DNA of 9,893 bases from JAWWPY01 sp964412845 (GCA_964412845.1 CAYPQM010000205.1:1-9893); one strand, 5' to 3'; counted from the stretch's first letter, positions 1-6,516 are shown. Notes: generated by a model from the sequence alone, not told the origin. Numbers and translations are program-made.

Positions 1-72
1 GTCCTGTTGCTCGCCGCCCGGCGGCGCCGGATCCTCGCGGCGCGGCACCTCGCCCCCCAACCCGTCAGGTAG
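1..72 (+). CDS. C-terminal tail of an unidentified gene (partial, 5' end outside window)
   Basis: Frame 1 is open from the first base to a TAG at 70-72 and reads VLLLAARRRRILAARHLAPQ followed by PVR. Nearly every third codon position is G or C, as in real coding sequence of this genome. A short hydrophobic run followed by a basic RRRR cluster looks like the cytoplasmic end of a transmembrane helix, so a membrane protein is a reasonable guess, but the family cannot be named from 23 residues. A perfect 7-bp hairpin begins 19 nt after the stop, which fits a gene end. The gene would converge on the minus-strand ABC operon. Confidence 0.45.
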   Translation, partial: VLLLAARRRRILAARHLAPQPVR

Positions 73-91
73 GCACCCGAGCCGTCAGTAA

Positions 92-112
92 GCACCGCCT
101 TCCGAGCGGTGC
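92..112 (+). terminator. Possible terminator hairpin after the partial gene
   Basis: Perfect 7-bp inverted repeat, GCACCGC at 92-98 and GCGGTGC at 106-112, with a 7-nt loop, lying 19 nt after the TAG at 70-72. There is no U-tract, which is common in actinobacteria. The position supports termination, but the stem is short. Confidence 0.35.
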
Positions 113-270
113 CGAGCCCGGCCCGATCGTCTGTTCATGCGCGACGGCCATAATCGTGTCCGGTTCGTCTCGGTCTGTGGGCCCCGAGCGCGTGAGAGGT
201 CACCGAACGGGGGGAAAGAAGGCGGGGCCGCGGATCGACGATCCCGCCTACTGGCCTGCTGGGGATCGGC

Positions 271-350
271 CTGCCCACGCGGCGGCCGGCCTGCCCACGC
301 CTTACCGCGCGGGCCCACGCCTTACCGCCCGGGCCCACGCCCTGCCGTCA
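271..350. repeat. 20-bp tandem repeat, about four copies
   Basis: The core GCCCACGC recurs with exact 20-bp phase, its copies ending at 280, 300, 320 and 340. The two middle units are nearly identical, CCCACGCCTTACCGCGCGGG and CCCACGCCTTACCGCCCGGG, and the outer copies are more diverged. It lies just downstream of the permease stop, between convergent genes. The internal GGGCCC palindrome could give the operon's 3' UTR repeated secondary structure. No function is known. Confidence 0.8.
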
Positions 351-382
351 GGCCGCCGCGGCCCGGTGCACCTGAGCCCTGT

Positions 383-1582
383 TCAGCCAGCCCTGAGGGC
401 CTCGGTTGGCGGCAGCCTGGCTGCGCGCAGCGCCGGGTAGACGCCAGCCAGCAGTCCCACCGAGATGGCCACCGCAACCCCTCCCCCGATGGCCGGCAGC
501 GGGACCACCATCGCCTGCCCTGTAGCCAGCGCATAGGCGGTGGTAGCGACCGCTCCCAGGGCAACGCCGCCGACGCCGCCGAGTGCCGACAGCATCACGG
601 ACTCGGCCAGGAACTGCGAGCCAACCTGCCGCCTGGTCGCCCCGAGGGCCCGGCGCAGGCCGATCTCCGTGCGCCGCTCAAGGACCGAGATGACCATGAT
701 GTTGGCGACTCCCACCCCACCGACCAGCACCGCCACCGCGCCGAGGGCCAGGAACAGGCCGGTGAGAGCCGATCCGGCCTGCGCCCGGGCCGCCAGAAGC
801 TGCGAGGGCCTGCTCACCTGGACCCCTTCCGGCTGGGCCGGGTTGGCGGTGAACGGCAGCACTTCGGCGACTTGCTGGACCTGGTCCGGGTCGGTCCGCA
901 GGTAGATCTCGGTGGCATGGCCGCCCAGGCCGAGCCGGGCGTTCGCGACGGGGAAGCCAACCAGGGCCGCCTCGTCGATCTCGGGGGCGAGCGGTACCGG
1001 GCGCAGGATGCCAACGACCGTGAAGTACTGGCCGGCCAGGTAGACCTGCGTCCCGGGCGGCACTCTGGCCATGCCCAGGGTCCGCGCGGCGACGGCGCCG
1101 AGGACGACCGCGGGGTAGTGGATGGTGGCCGCGTTGAGGAAGGTCCCGCGGGCCACGCTGCCGCCGAGGGTGCTGAGCAGGCCGGTCTGGGTCGCCAGCA
1201 CCGAGATGCCGCCGCTGTCGATGGCCGGGACGGCGGCGGTGCGCCGCACGGTCACCCCCGGCACGTAACCGACGGCGGCCACCGACTGGACCGGTGGGAT
1301 GCGCCCGACCATTCCGGCGGCCGCGGTAGGCAGTGCCGCCGGGGCGCCGGTGAAGTCCTGGCCCGCGCCCACCGTGAGCAGGTTGCCCTCCGCGCCAAGC
1401 TCCGTGAGCAGGGCAGCACGGGACGAGGCCGACACGCCGAGCACGGCAACGGCGGCCGCGATACCGATCGCGATGCCGAGCGCGGACAGCGCAGCCCGCC
1501 AGGAACGCGCTCGCAGTGATCCAGCACTGGTCCGCAGCGTGTCACCCGCCCGCAGCCGGGAGCGGGGCATGATGGCCGTCAC
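383..1582 (-). CDS. MacB/FtsX-type ABC transporter permease
   Basis: Membrane subunit of a type VII (MacB-like) ABC system, which moves substrates mechanically from outside the membrane rather than through a classical channel. About 399 residues. An N-terminal basic segment is followed by TM1 near residues 30-52 (ALSALGIAIGIAAAVAVLGV), a large extracytoplasmic MacB_PCD-like domain to about 250, then a C-terminal FtsX domain with three helices near 272-297, 328-352 and 363-383. The family hallmark GVGVANIMVISVLERRTEIG and the following LRRALGA lie near 290-315. I chose the GTG at 1580-1582 because it overlaps the ATPase TGA as GTGA, a typical coupling junction; an ATG at 1568-1570 is the alternative and removes four residues. 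It is the last gene of the lipoprotein-MFP-ATPase-permease operon. The substrate cannot be read from sequence; antibiotic, peptide or lipid export are all possible. Confidence 0.93.
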   Translation of the reverse strand: MTAIMPRSRLRAGDTLRTSAGSLRARSWRAALSALGIAIGIAAAVAVLGVSASSRAALLTELGAEGNLLTVGAGQDFTGAPAALPTAAAGMVGRIPPVQSVAAVGYVPGVTVRRTAAVPAIDSGGISVLATQTGLLSTLGGSVARGTFLNAATIHYPAVVLGAVAARTLGMARVPPGTQVYLAGQYFTVVGILRPVPLAPEIDEAALVGFPVANARLGLGGHATEIYLRTDPDQVQQVAEVLPFTANPAQPEGVQVSRPSQLLAARAQAGSALTGLFLALGAVAVLVGGVGVANIMVISVLERRTEIGLRRALGATRRQVGSQFLAESVMLSALGGVGGVALGAVATTAYALATGQAMVVPLPAIGGGVAVAISVGLLAGVYPALRAARLPPTEALRAG

Positions 1583-2533
1583 GAGCGCTGCGGCGTCCCG
1601 GCCGCGACCGTCGCTGGAGCACAAGGCCGGGTGTCGGACAGGATGCGGCCGTCGCGCATCTCCACTCGTCTATCCATCGCGGCGGCTATCCCGGCGTCGT
1701 GGGTCACCACGACCACCGCGGTCCCTTCGCTGGCGATCTCGGTGAGCAGCGCGATGATCCCGGCACCGGTCGCGCTATCCAGGTTCCCCGTGGGCTCGTC
1801 CGCGAGCACCACGGACGCTTGCCCGGCGACCGCCCGGGCGATGGCCACCCGCTGACGTTCGCCGCCGGACAGTTCCGGTGGCCGGTGGCCAAGCCGGTGG
1901 CCAAGCCCGACCTGCTCCAGCGCGCCGATGGCGGCCAGCCGCCGTTGCCTGGCCCCGCCACCCCGGTAGAGCAGGCCCAGAGCCACGTTCCCGACGGCAT
2001 CGAGGTGATCGAGCAGGAAGAACTGCTGGAAGACGAAGCCGAGCTGGTGCCCGCGGATCGCGGACACCTCGGCGTCGGACAGCGCGGAGATGTCCCGGCC
2101 CGTGACGCGGATCACCCCACTGGTGGGCCTGTCCAACGTGCCGAGGATGTGCAGCAAAGTGGACTTCCCCGAACCGGACGGCCCCAGCACGGCGACCCGC
2201 TCGCCCGCGCTGATCCGGAGGTCCGCACTGGCCAGCGCGCTGACCGGCGGCGACCCGGGATAGGTCTTGGTGACACCGACGAGTTCGAGTACCGGCTCGC
2301 TGGTGCCGCCCGGCCCGGTCACAGCCTGCCCGGTCACAGCCTGCCCGGNNNNNNNNNNNNNNNNNNNNNNNNNNNNNNNNNNNNNNNNNNNNNNNNNNNN
2401 NNNNNNNNNNNNNNNNNNNNNNNNNNNNNNNNNNNNNNNNNNNNNNNNGCCCGGTCACAGCCTGCCCGGTCACAGCCTGCCCGGCCGCAGCACGTCCGGC
2501 CGCAGTGCGCCCGGTCACAGTGCGCCCGGTCAT
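1579..2533 (-). CDS. ABC transporter ATPase (MacB/LolD family) with repeat-built N-terminus; contains an assembly gap
   Basis: Cytoplasmic ATPase that powers the downstream permease. In the part read continuously from 2337 down, the motifs are Walker A GPSGSGKST (residues 52-60), a Q-loop in FVFQQF (104-105), signature LSGGERQRVA (156 on), Walker B VVLADE followed by PTGNLD (176-187) and the switch histidine in VVVTHD (213). This is the LolD/MacB pattern. I place the start at the ATG 2531-2533 because it overlaps the adaptor stop as ATGA. From there the protein begins with pentapeptides MTGRT, VTGRT, AAGRA, AAGQA, VTGQA and runs into 100 N. After the N run, VTGQA-VTGPGG continues into the ATPase. 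With N counted as 100 the frame appears broken. The known bases (85 before and 770 after the gap, reading 5' to 3') total 855, an exact multiple of three, and a repeat-filled gap would be 9+15n bases, so the gene is probably intact. The minimal alternative is a GTG start at 2337, giving 252 aa. Confidence 0.9.
2314..2533. repeat. 15-bp in-frame tandem repeat encoding VTGQA-like pentapeptides
   Basis: Plus-strand unit CCCGGTCACAGCCTG. Perfect copies lie at 2314-2328, 2329-2343, 2450-2464 and 2465-2479. Diverged copies follow at 2480-2494, 2495-2509 and 2510-2524, and a partial unit at 2525-2533. A partial unit ends at 2348, at the gap edge, and the base at 2449 matches the last base of a unit, so the array very likely runs through the N stretch. 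On the coding (minus) strand each unit gives V-T-G-Q-A or a variant. Divergence rises toward the gene start. Copy-number change would lengthen or shorten the protein without shifting frame. Confidence 0.92.
2349..2448. other. Assembly gap (100 N)
   Basis: Exactly 100 N, the usual placeholder for a gap of unknown size, inside the 15-bp tandem repeat. If repeat phase is kept, the missing sequence is 9+15n bases; 100 does not fit that series, so the printed length is almost certainly arbitrary. It makes the ATPase gene look frameshifted. Confidence 0.97.
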
Positions 2534-3696
2534 GGGGCCGGCACCTGGACGGGCGTGCCTGGGCCCAGCCCGCTGCCGCTGACCTGGACCAGCGTGTTGC
2601 CGAACAGGCCGGTGCGCACGCCGACGAGGTGCTGGCCAGTCCCGTGGCCGACCTCGACCGCGTAGCCGCCGCCGGCCAGGGCGACCAGGGCGTTGACCGG
2701 GACGGCGAGCACGCCGCGGGCCCGGGCGCTGATGATGTTGACGGTGACCGGCGCCTGGTCCAGGTTCCCGGCCACGCTGGGGTGGGCCAGCCGGACGACC
2801 ATCTGCACCGCTGCTCCCGTCCCGCCGGGGGAACTGCCGTCGGATGGCCCTGGAGGCGAGCCGTCCGAGGGACCTCCTGATGTGGTGGCCACCTGGGACA
2901 CCGAGGCCACCGCGCCGGGCACCGTCGTCGTGCCGTCCGGAAGGGTCACGCTGACCTGGTCGCCCCTTTTCACCAGGTACTCCTGCGAGACCGGCAGCTC
3001 AGCATCGACGACCGGCACCGGCGAAGTGGCGGTGAGCACGGCCGCGCCTGGCTGGGCCGGGGTGCCAAGGCTGGGCGGCACCGTGGTCACCCGCAGCGGC
3101 CCCGGAGCGTAGGCGATCTGCCCGGCTGGCACCGCCCCGGTCACCGGGAGACCAAGTGCGGCCTGCCATCGTTCGACCGCGTAGGCGGTGGCGTCGGTGA
3201 ACGTGTCGCTCACGATCAGGTCCGCAGCGCTCGCGTAGCCGAGCGCGATCAAGTTGGCGTCGAGCTGTGCCACGTCGGGCCCGTCGGTCACGCCGAGGGA
3301 AAGAGCGCGCCACTCCGGCCTCGCGCCGTAGCACAGGATGACCGGGCTGCCATCGACCTCATAGAGCCGGTGCCCCCGGCGTACCACCTGCCCGGGCTGC
3401 GGCAGGGCCGTGTAGGCCGTGCCCTGGAGTTCGTCGATGACGGTGAACGAACCTGCGTAGCTGAGCGACCCGCTGACCTGGATGGTGTTGGTGAGGTCGG
3501 TCCGCACCACCTGCGCCGTGGCCACCCGGATCCCGCTGCCGGGCCGGGCCGGTCCCCGCCGGGCGGACAGCGCGGCGATGATCCCGGCGGCGGCACCGGC
3601 CGCCAGCAGCACACCGACGACGGCCAGCAGGCCGGCCCGCCGCCACCGGGCCGGCCGGGCCGGCCGGGCCGGCCCGTGGCCGGGCGCCTCAGCCAT
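2530..3696 (-). CDS. Membrane-anchored periplasmic-adaptor-like protein (MFP) with peptidoglycan-binding-like domain
   Basis: About 388 residues, probably the extracytoplasmic adaptor partnering the MacB-type ATPase and permease. A Pro/Arg N-terminus (PAR three times) precedes one transmembrane anchor near 19-43. A beta-rich lipoyl/barrel-like part follows (VRTDLTNTIQVSGSLSYAG; LPQPGQVVRRGHRLYEVDGSP, about 62-117). Next is a PG_binding_1-like helical segment near 138-195 (DVAQLDANLIALGY ... AVERWQAALGLPVTG), where Gram-negative MacA has its coiled-coil hairpin. A second beta part (DAELPVSQEYLVKRGDQVSV, 231-250) is interrupted by a Gly/Ser/Pro/Asp linker with two GPSDGS copies (about 274-294), and a C-terminal membrane-proximal-like domain ends the protein (VPVNALVAL ... 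VRTGLFGN). The ATG at 3694-3696 overlaps the lipoprotein stop by 8 bp, and the stop overlaps the ATPase start as ATGA. The frame stays open upstream to 3780, but that would lie inside the lipoprotein gene. Confidence 0.9.
   Translation of the reverse strand: MAEAPGHGPARPARPARWRRAGLLAVVGVLLAAGAAAGIIAALSARRGPARPGSGIRVATAQVVRTDLTNTIQVSGSLSYAGSFTVIDELQGTAYTALPQPGQVVRRGHRLYEVDGSPVILCYGARPEWRALSLGVTDGPDVAQLDANLIALGYASAADLIVSDTFTDATAYAVERWQAALGLPVTGAVPAGQIAYAPGPLRVTTVPPSLGTPAQPGAAVLTATSPVPVVDAELPVSQEYLVKRGDQVSVTLPDGTTTVPGAVASVSQVATTSGGPSDGSPPGPSDGSSPGGTGAAVQMVVRLAHPSVAGNLDQAPVTVNIISARARGVLAVPVNALVALAGGGYAVEVGHGTGQHLVGVRTGLFGNTLVQVSGSGLGPGTPVQVPAP
3646..3672. repeat. 9-bp tandem repeat, three copies (PAR tripeptides)
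   Basis: CCGGGCCGG is repeated three times without mismatch at 3646-3654, 3655-3663 and 3664-3672. On the coding strand it encodes the PAR-PAR-PAR stretch before the membrane anchor of the adaptor. It is a second in-frame repeat in the same operon and could vary in copy number by slippage. Confidence 0.85.
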
Positions 3697-4351
3697 CACT
3701 GCCCAGGCTCGACAAGGTCGAGGCGCGGATCTCAGCGGTGATCTGGCTCTGGCAGGCGTGCGCGGCTTCCTGGAAACCATGGCTCAGCTTCCCGCCCGAG
3801 GGAATCTCGCTCCCGCTCATGCCGAACCCGTGGCCCGGCGTGTACGGCGTGCGTGCCGTCGGGTCCTGCACGTGCGGCAGACCATGCGCGCGCTGGCATT
3901 CCGCGGCCCGGACGCCCGCCTGCACCAGTTGCGGCGGGGCTGGGGGTTCATTCTCCGGGTTGAGACCGGCCCCAGTTACCAGGGTGCCGCAGGCTGCGGT
4001 GACCGCCGCCAGGGTCGAGGGGGACGCGTCCTGGATGGGGCGCAGGTCGCTGTAGACAGCTCCACTAGGCGTGAGCACCGGGTCGGAGTAGCCGGGGATG
4101 CCGTGCTGGCGGATGCACTGCGCCGCGGCGTGCAGCTTCGCGGCCCGGCTGCCGCCCGCCGCGGGGGTACCGCTGCCGCCCTGGCCGAGGCTCGGCACGG
4201 TAGCCGGCGCCGAGCCACTCCCGCAGCCGGCGGTTAGCAGGCCAGCCAGCGCCAGGATGACTCCCGCCGCCGGCGCCCTCGTCGTCACCCGGCCCACGAC
4301 GCCCCCGCGGCCGCGCCGGACGTTACCTGGGCCGGTCACCTGGACTCTCAT
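3689..4351 (-). CDS. Lipoprotein with duplicated C-x-R-x-H-G-x-P motif; first gene of the ABC operon
   Basis: 220 residues, predicted to be lipid-anchored on the outer face of the membrane. A hydrophobic stretch (AGVILALAGL, 29-38) runs into the lipobox LTAGC with Cys43 as the lipidation site, then a Gly/Ser-rich spacer. The mature part holds two related halves. Cys79 starts C-IRQHGIPGYSDP and is followed by Cys121. Cys152 starts C-QRAHGLPHVQDP and is followed by Cys200. The four cysteines could form two disulfides, one per half. Similar CMRxHGVPNFPDP-like motifs are common in actinobacterial lipoproteins of unknown function, from family memory and not a search. The ATG at 4349-4351 is favoured because GAGGAGG lies 6 nt upstream, although it makes the signal peptide n-region long (about 28 residues); internal GTGs at residues 18, 19 and 22 are alternatives. 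It may bind substrate or regulate the transporter; the exact role is unknown. Confidence 0.85.
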   Translation of the reverse strand: MRVQVTGPGNVRRGRGGVVGRVTTRAPAAGVILALAGLLTAGCGSGSAPATVPSLGQGGSGTPAAGGSRAAKLHAAAQCIRQHGIPGYSDPVLTPSGAVYSDLRPIQDASPSTLAAVTAACGTLVTGAGLNPENEPPAPPQLVQAGVRAAECQRAHGLPHVQDPTARTPYTPGHGFGMSGSEIPSGGKLSHGFQEAAHACQSQITAEIRASTLSSLGSDG

Positions 4352-4585
4352 GCTGATCCTCCTCGGGACTTCCCTGCTGGGCGGCCGGCGGGTCCGCCGA
4401 ACGTGGCGGCGGGCGCCGGCCTGACAGGGAGAGTTCTACGCCGCCGCCGATGACACGGGCGCTACAGGAACGCCCGCCCCGGGCACCTCCCGCGGGCCAG
4501 TCGCGCAGGTGGCGGCGGGCTTCGGCCCGCGTCGCAGCGACCTCGTGTTATGTCCTTGTCATGCCGGCTGGGGCACCATGGGGAC
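4352..4585. promoter_or_regulatory. Divergent regulatory region between the lipoprotein operon and the two-component genes
   Basis: 234 bp must hold the promoters of both divergent units and is the natural target of the response regulator. Similar short elements occur here: TGACAGGGA at 4422-4430, TGACACGGG at 4451-4459 and CTACAGGAA at 4462-4470. They are too degenerate to call a binding site. On the minus strand TAGAAC (4433-4438) is a possible -10 without a good -35. The main evidence for regulation is the gene layout. Confidence 0.5.
4358..4364 (-). promoter_or_regulatory. Strong ribosome binding site of the lipoprotein operon
   Basis: The minus strand reads GAGGAGG followed by a 6-nt spacer and the ATG at 4351. 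It is the best Shine-Dalgarno match in the operon and fixes the lipoprotein start. The three downstream genes lack comparable sites and probably rely on overlap coupling. Confidence 0.85.
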
Positions 4586-5245
4586 GTGCGCGTGCTGGTA
4601 GTGGAGGATCAGAAGGTGCTGGCCAACCGGATCGCGGAAGGCCTGCGTGATCAGGGCATGGCCGTCGACGTGGCCTACGACGGCGCGGCCGCAGTGGAGA
4701 TCACCTCGCTCACCCGGTACGACGTCGTCGTGCTCGACCGGGACCTGCCCCGGGTGCACGGGGACGCCGTGTGCGCGAACCTGGTGGCGGGCCCGTCTCC
4801 GGCCCGGATCCTCATGCTCACCGCGGCCGCGGCGGTCGAGGACCGGGTGGACGGGCTCAACCTGGGTGCCGATGACTACCTGCCGAAACCGTTCGCGTTC
4901 GCGGAACTGGTCGCCCGCGTCCGCGCGCTGTCCCGGCGCAGCCCGTCCACGCCGCCGATCACCGTCACGGGTGATCTCACGGTGGACCGGGCCCGGCGCA
5001 GGGTCAGCCGCGGCGGCCGCCCGGTGACCCTGACCCGCAAGGAGTTCGGCGTGCTGGAAGCGCTGGTCGGCGCGGACGGCGGGGTAGTCAGTACCGAGGA
5101 CCTGCTGGAAAGCGTGTGGGATGAGCACACGGATCCGTTCAGCAATACGGTGTCGGTGACCATGGCCCGGCTGCGCCGCAAGCTCGGTGACCCGCCGCTC
5201 ATCGAGACGCTGATCGGCAGCGGCTACCGGTTGCGGGCTCCGTGA
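4586..5245 (+). CDS. OmpR/PhoB-family response regulator
   Basis: 219 residues. The receiver domain (about 1-115) shows the acidic pocket Glu7/Asp8 (VRVLVVEDQ), phosphoacceptor Asp51 (VVVLDRDLP), switch Thr79 (ILMLTA) and Lys101 in YLPKPF. The C-terminal winged helix (about 125-217) has the usual pattern: LTRKEFGVLEAL, the recognition-helix region NTVSVTMARLRRKL and the GSGYRL wing. The GTG at 4586 is chosen because the family usually begins xRVLVVED; an ATG at 4550 would add 12 residues of unlikely sequence. A GGGG run at 4580-4583 is a weak ribosome site. The next gene starts at the stop (TGATG), so the kinase is its cognate partner. It probably controls the divergent lipoprotein-MFP-ABC operon and possibly itself. 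Confidence 0.97.
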   Translation: MRVLVVEDQKVLANRIAEGLRDQGMAVDVAYDGAAAVEITSLTRYDVVVLDRDLPRVHGDAVCANLVAGPSPARILMLTAAAAVEDRVDGLNLGADDYLPKPFAFAELVARVRALSRRSPSTPPITVTGDLTVDRARRRVSRGGRPVTLTRKEFGVLEALVGADGGVVSTEDLLESVWDEHTDPFSNTVSVTMARLRRKLGDPPLIETLIGSGYRLRAP

Positions 5246-6516
5246 TGAGGGTGCCCGCGCGGTCCGGGCGGCGCTCGATCCGGCTCCGCCTCACCATGAC
5301 CTACAGCGTCTTGTTCCTGCTCGCCGCGGCCATGCTGCTGACCTTCACCTACGTCTTCGTCGTCCGCGGCCTCAGTGTGGCCAAGAGCCAGCAGCCCTCG
5401 TCGGCCGCGGACGCGGCGTTCAAGAATCAGTGCGCCAAGTCGCTGGCCGCGCGCAAGAAAGGGGCCGCCCTCCCGGGCGTCGACCACAACCTCTTCATCA
5501 AGTGCGAGCAAAGCTTCGCCAGCGGCGTCGCGGTCGGCGCGGCGAGCCAGCGCGCCGAGGCCGTGCACCAGCTGCTGCTCTATTCACTGGTCGGCCTCGG
5601 CGTCATGGGAGCCCTGTCCGGCGCCGCAGGCTGGCTGGTCGCCGGGCGGGCGCTGCGGCCGGTGCATGCCATCACCGGAGCGGCGCGCCGGGCGTCAGAA
5701 GAGAACCTCGGCGAGCGCCTCGCCCTGGACGGCCCGAACGACGAGCTGAAGGAACTCGCCGACACCTACGATGCCCTGCTGGGGCGGCTCGACGCGGCGT
5801 TCGCCAGCCAGCGCCGTTTCGTCGCGAATGCATCGCATGAGCTGCGGACGCCGCTGACGGTGATGCGCACGGCGATCGACGTCACGCTGGCCAAGCCCGC
5901 CCGGACCCCGGCGCAGCTCGAAGAGATGGCGACCGAGGTCCGCCACGCCGTGGACCGGGCGGAGGCGCTCATCGAGGCCTTGCTGACCCTGGCCCGCAGC
6001 GACCGGGGCGTCATGTCCAGCGAGCCTGCCGACCTTGGCGTCCTGGCTGAAGACGCGCTCGACGCCGCTGGCCCGGCCATCCGGGCCGGCGCCTTCCGGG
6101 TGGAAACCGCGCTGCAGGCCGCGCCTACCTCCGGTGACAACGTGCTGCTGGACCGGCTGGTCGCCAACCTCGTGGACAACGCGGTGCGGCACAACCCGCC
6201 CGGCGGCTGGATCCAGGTGGCCACCGGGATGCGTGGGGACGCCGCCTTCCTGGCCGTGAGCAACGGCGGGGCCCGGATCCCCGAAGAACTTGCCCCCCAG
6301 CTGTTCGAGCCCTTCCGCCGCCTGGACGCACCCGCGGGGACTGCGCCGGGAACGGGCCTGGGCCTGTCCATCGTTCGCTCCGTCGCGCTCGCGCATCACG
6401 GCGACGTGATCGCCCGCAGCCGCCCGGCTGGCGGCCTCGAAGTCTCGGTGCTGCTGCCCGGTGAGCCCGCCCGCTCCGAGCTGGCACCCGCGACACAGAC
6501 CCACGAAACTGGATAA
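5245..6516 (+). CDS. Membrane sensor histidine kinase with two cysteines in its sensor loop
   Basis: About 423 residues, inner-membrane kinase partner of the preceding regulator. TM1 lies near 17-39, an outside loop of about 70 residues follows, TM2 lies near 110-133, then HAMP to about 186. The HisKA box ASHELRTPLTVMR carries phospho-His198. The catalytic domain has an N box (LVANLVDNAVRHN, Asn308 and Asn312), a phenylalanine box (LFEPFRR) and a G2 box (GTGLGLS, 369-375). The G1 box reads VSNGGARIP where DxGxGI is usual, so the nucleotide-contacting Asp is replaced. The rest is intact, and such variants occur in active actinobacterial kinases. The sensor loop has Cys63 and Cys87, which could pair in the oxidising exterior. 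The ATG at 5245 shares one base with the regulator stop; a GTG at 5242 adds one residue. Confidence 0.96.
   Translation: MRVPARSGRRSIRLRLTMTYSVLFLLAAAMLLTFTYVFVVRGLSVAKSQQPSSAADAAFKNQCAKSLAARKKGAALPGVDHNLFIKCEQSFASGVAVGAASQRAEAVHQLLLYSLVGLGVMGALSGAAGWLVAGRALRPVHAITGAARRASEENLGERLALDGPNDELKELADTYDALLGRLDAAFASQRRFVANASHELRTPLTVMRTAIDVTLAKPARTPAQLEEMATEVRHAVDRAEALIEALLTLARSDRGVMSSEPADLGVLAEDALDAAGPAIRAGAFRVETALQAAPTSGDNVLLDRLVANLVDNAVRHNPPGGWIQVATGMRGDAAFLAVSNGGARIPEELAPQLFEPFRRLDAPAGTAPGTGLGLSIVRSVALAHHGDVIARSRPAGGLEVSVLLPGEPARSELAPATQTHETG

Larger units (their letters stand above)
73..382. other. Non-coding gap between convergent genes
   Basis: About 310 bases between the plus-strand gene end at 72 and the permease stop at 383. 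It holds a hairpin (92-112) and a 20-bp tandem repeat (271-350). Open frames here have no recognisable protein signature and overlap each other on both strands. A 5-bp GGCCG/CGGCC hairpin at 351-363 is the only candidate terminator for the minus-strand operon, and it is weak. Confidence 0.5.

Noticed and set aside
137..1519. Long plus-strand open frame (460 codons) across the permease.
   Set aside because: It is antisense to a clear FtsX-type permease, starts in the non-coding repeat region and has low-complexity Arg/Gly/His-rich sequence, typical of a GC-rich shadow frame.
1775..2533. ATPase gene disrupted by a frameshift.
   Set aside because: The apparent shift comes only from counting the gap as 100 bases; repeat phase and the 855 known bases are consistent with an intact frame.
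2314..2533. CRISPR array.
   Set aside because: Units are 15 bp, contiguous, without spacers, and in frame with a coding sequence.
1699..2880. Long plus-strand frame crossing the N gap.
   Set aside because: It overlaps the ATPase and adaptor on the opposite strand, depends on the arbitrary 100-N length and shows no domain.
4422..4470. Response-regulator direct repeats (TGACAGGGA, TGACACGGG, CTACAGGAA).
   Set aside because: Spacing is irregular and matches are partial; kept only as a remark in the regulatory region.
4550..4585. Upstream ATG start for the response regulator.
   Set aside because: It adds 12 residues unlike the family, whose members normally start directly at the xRVLVVED strand; no better ribosome site supports it.
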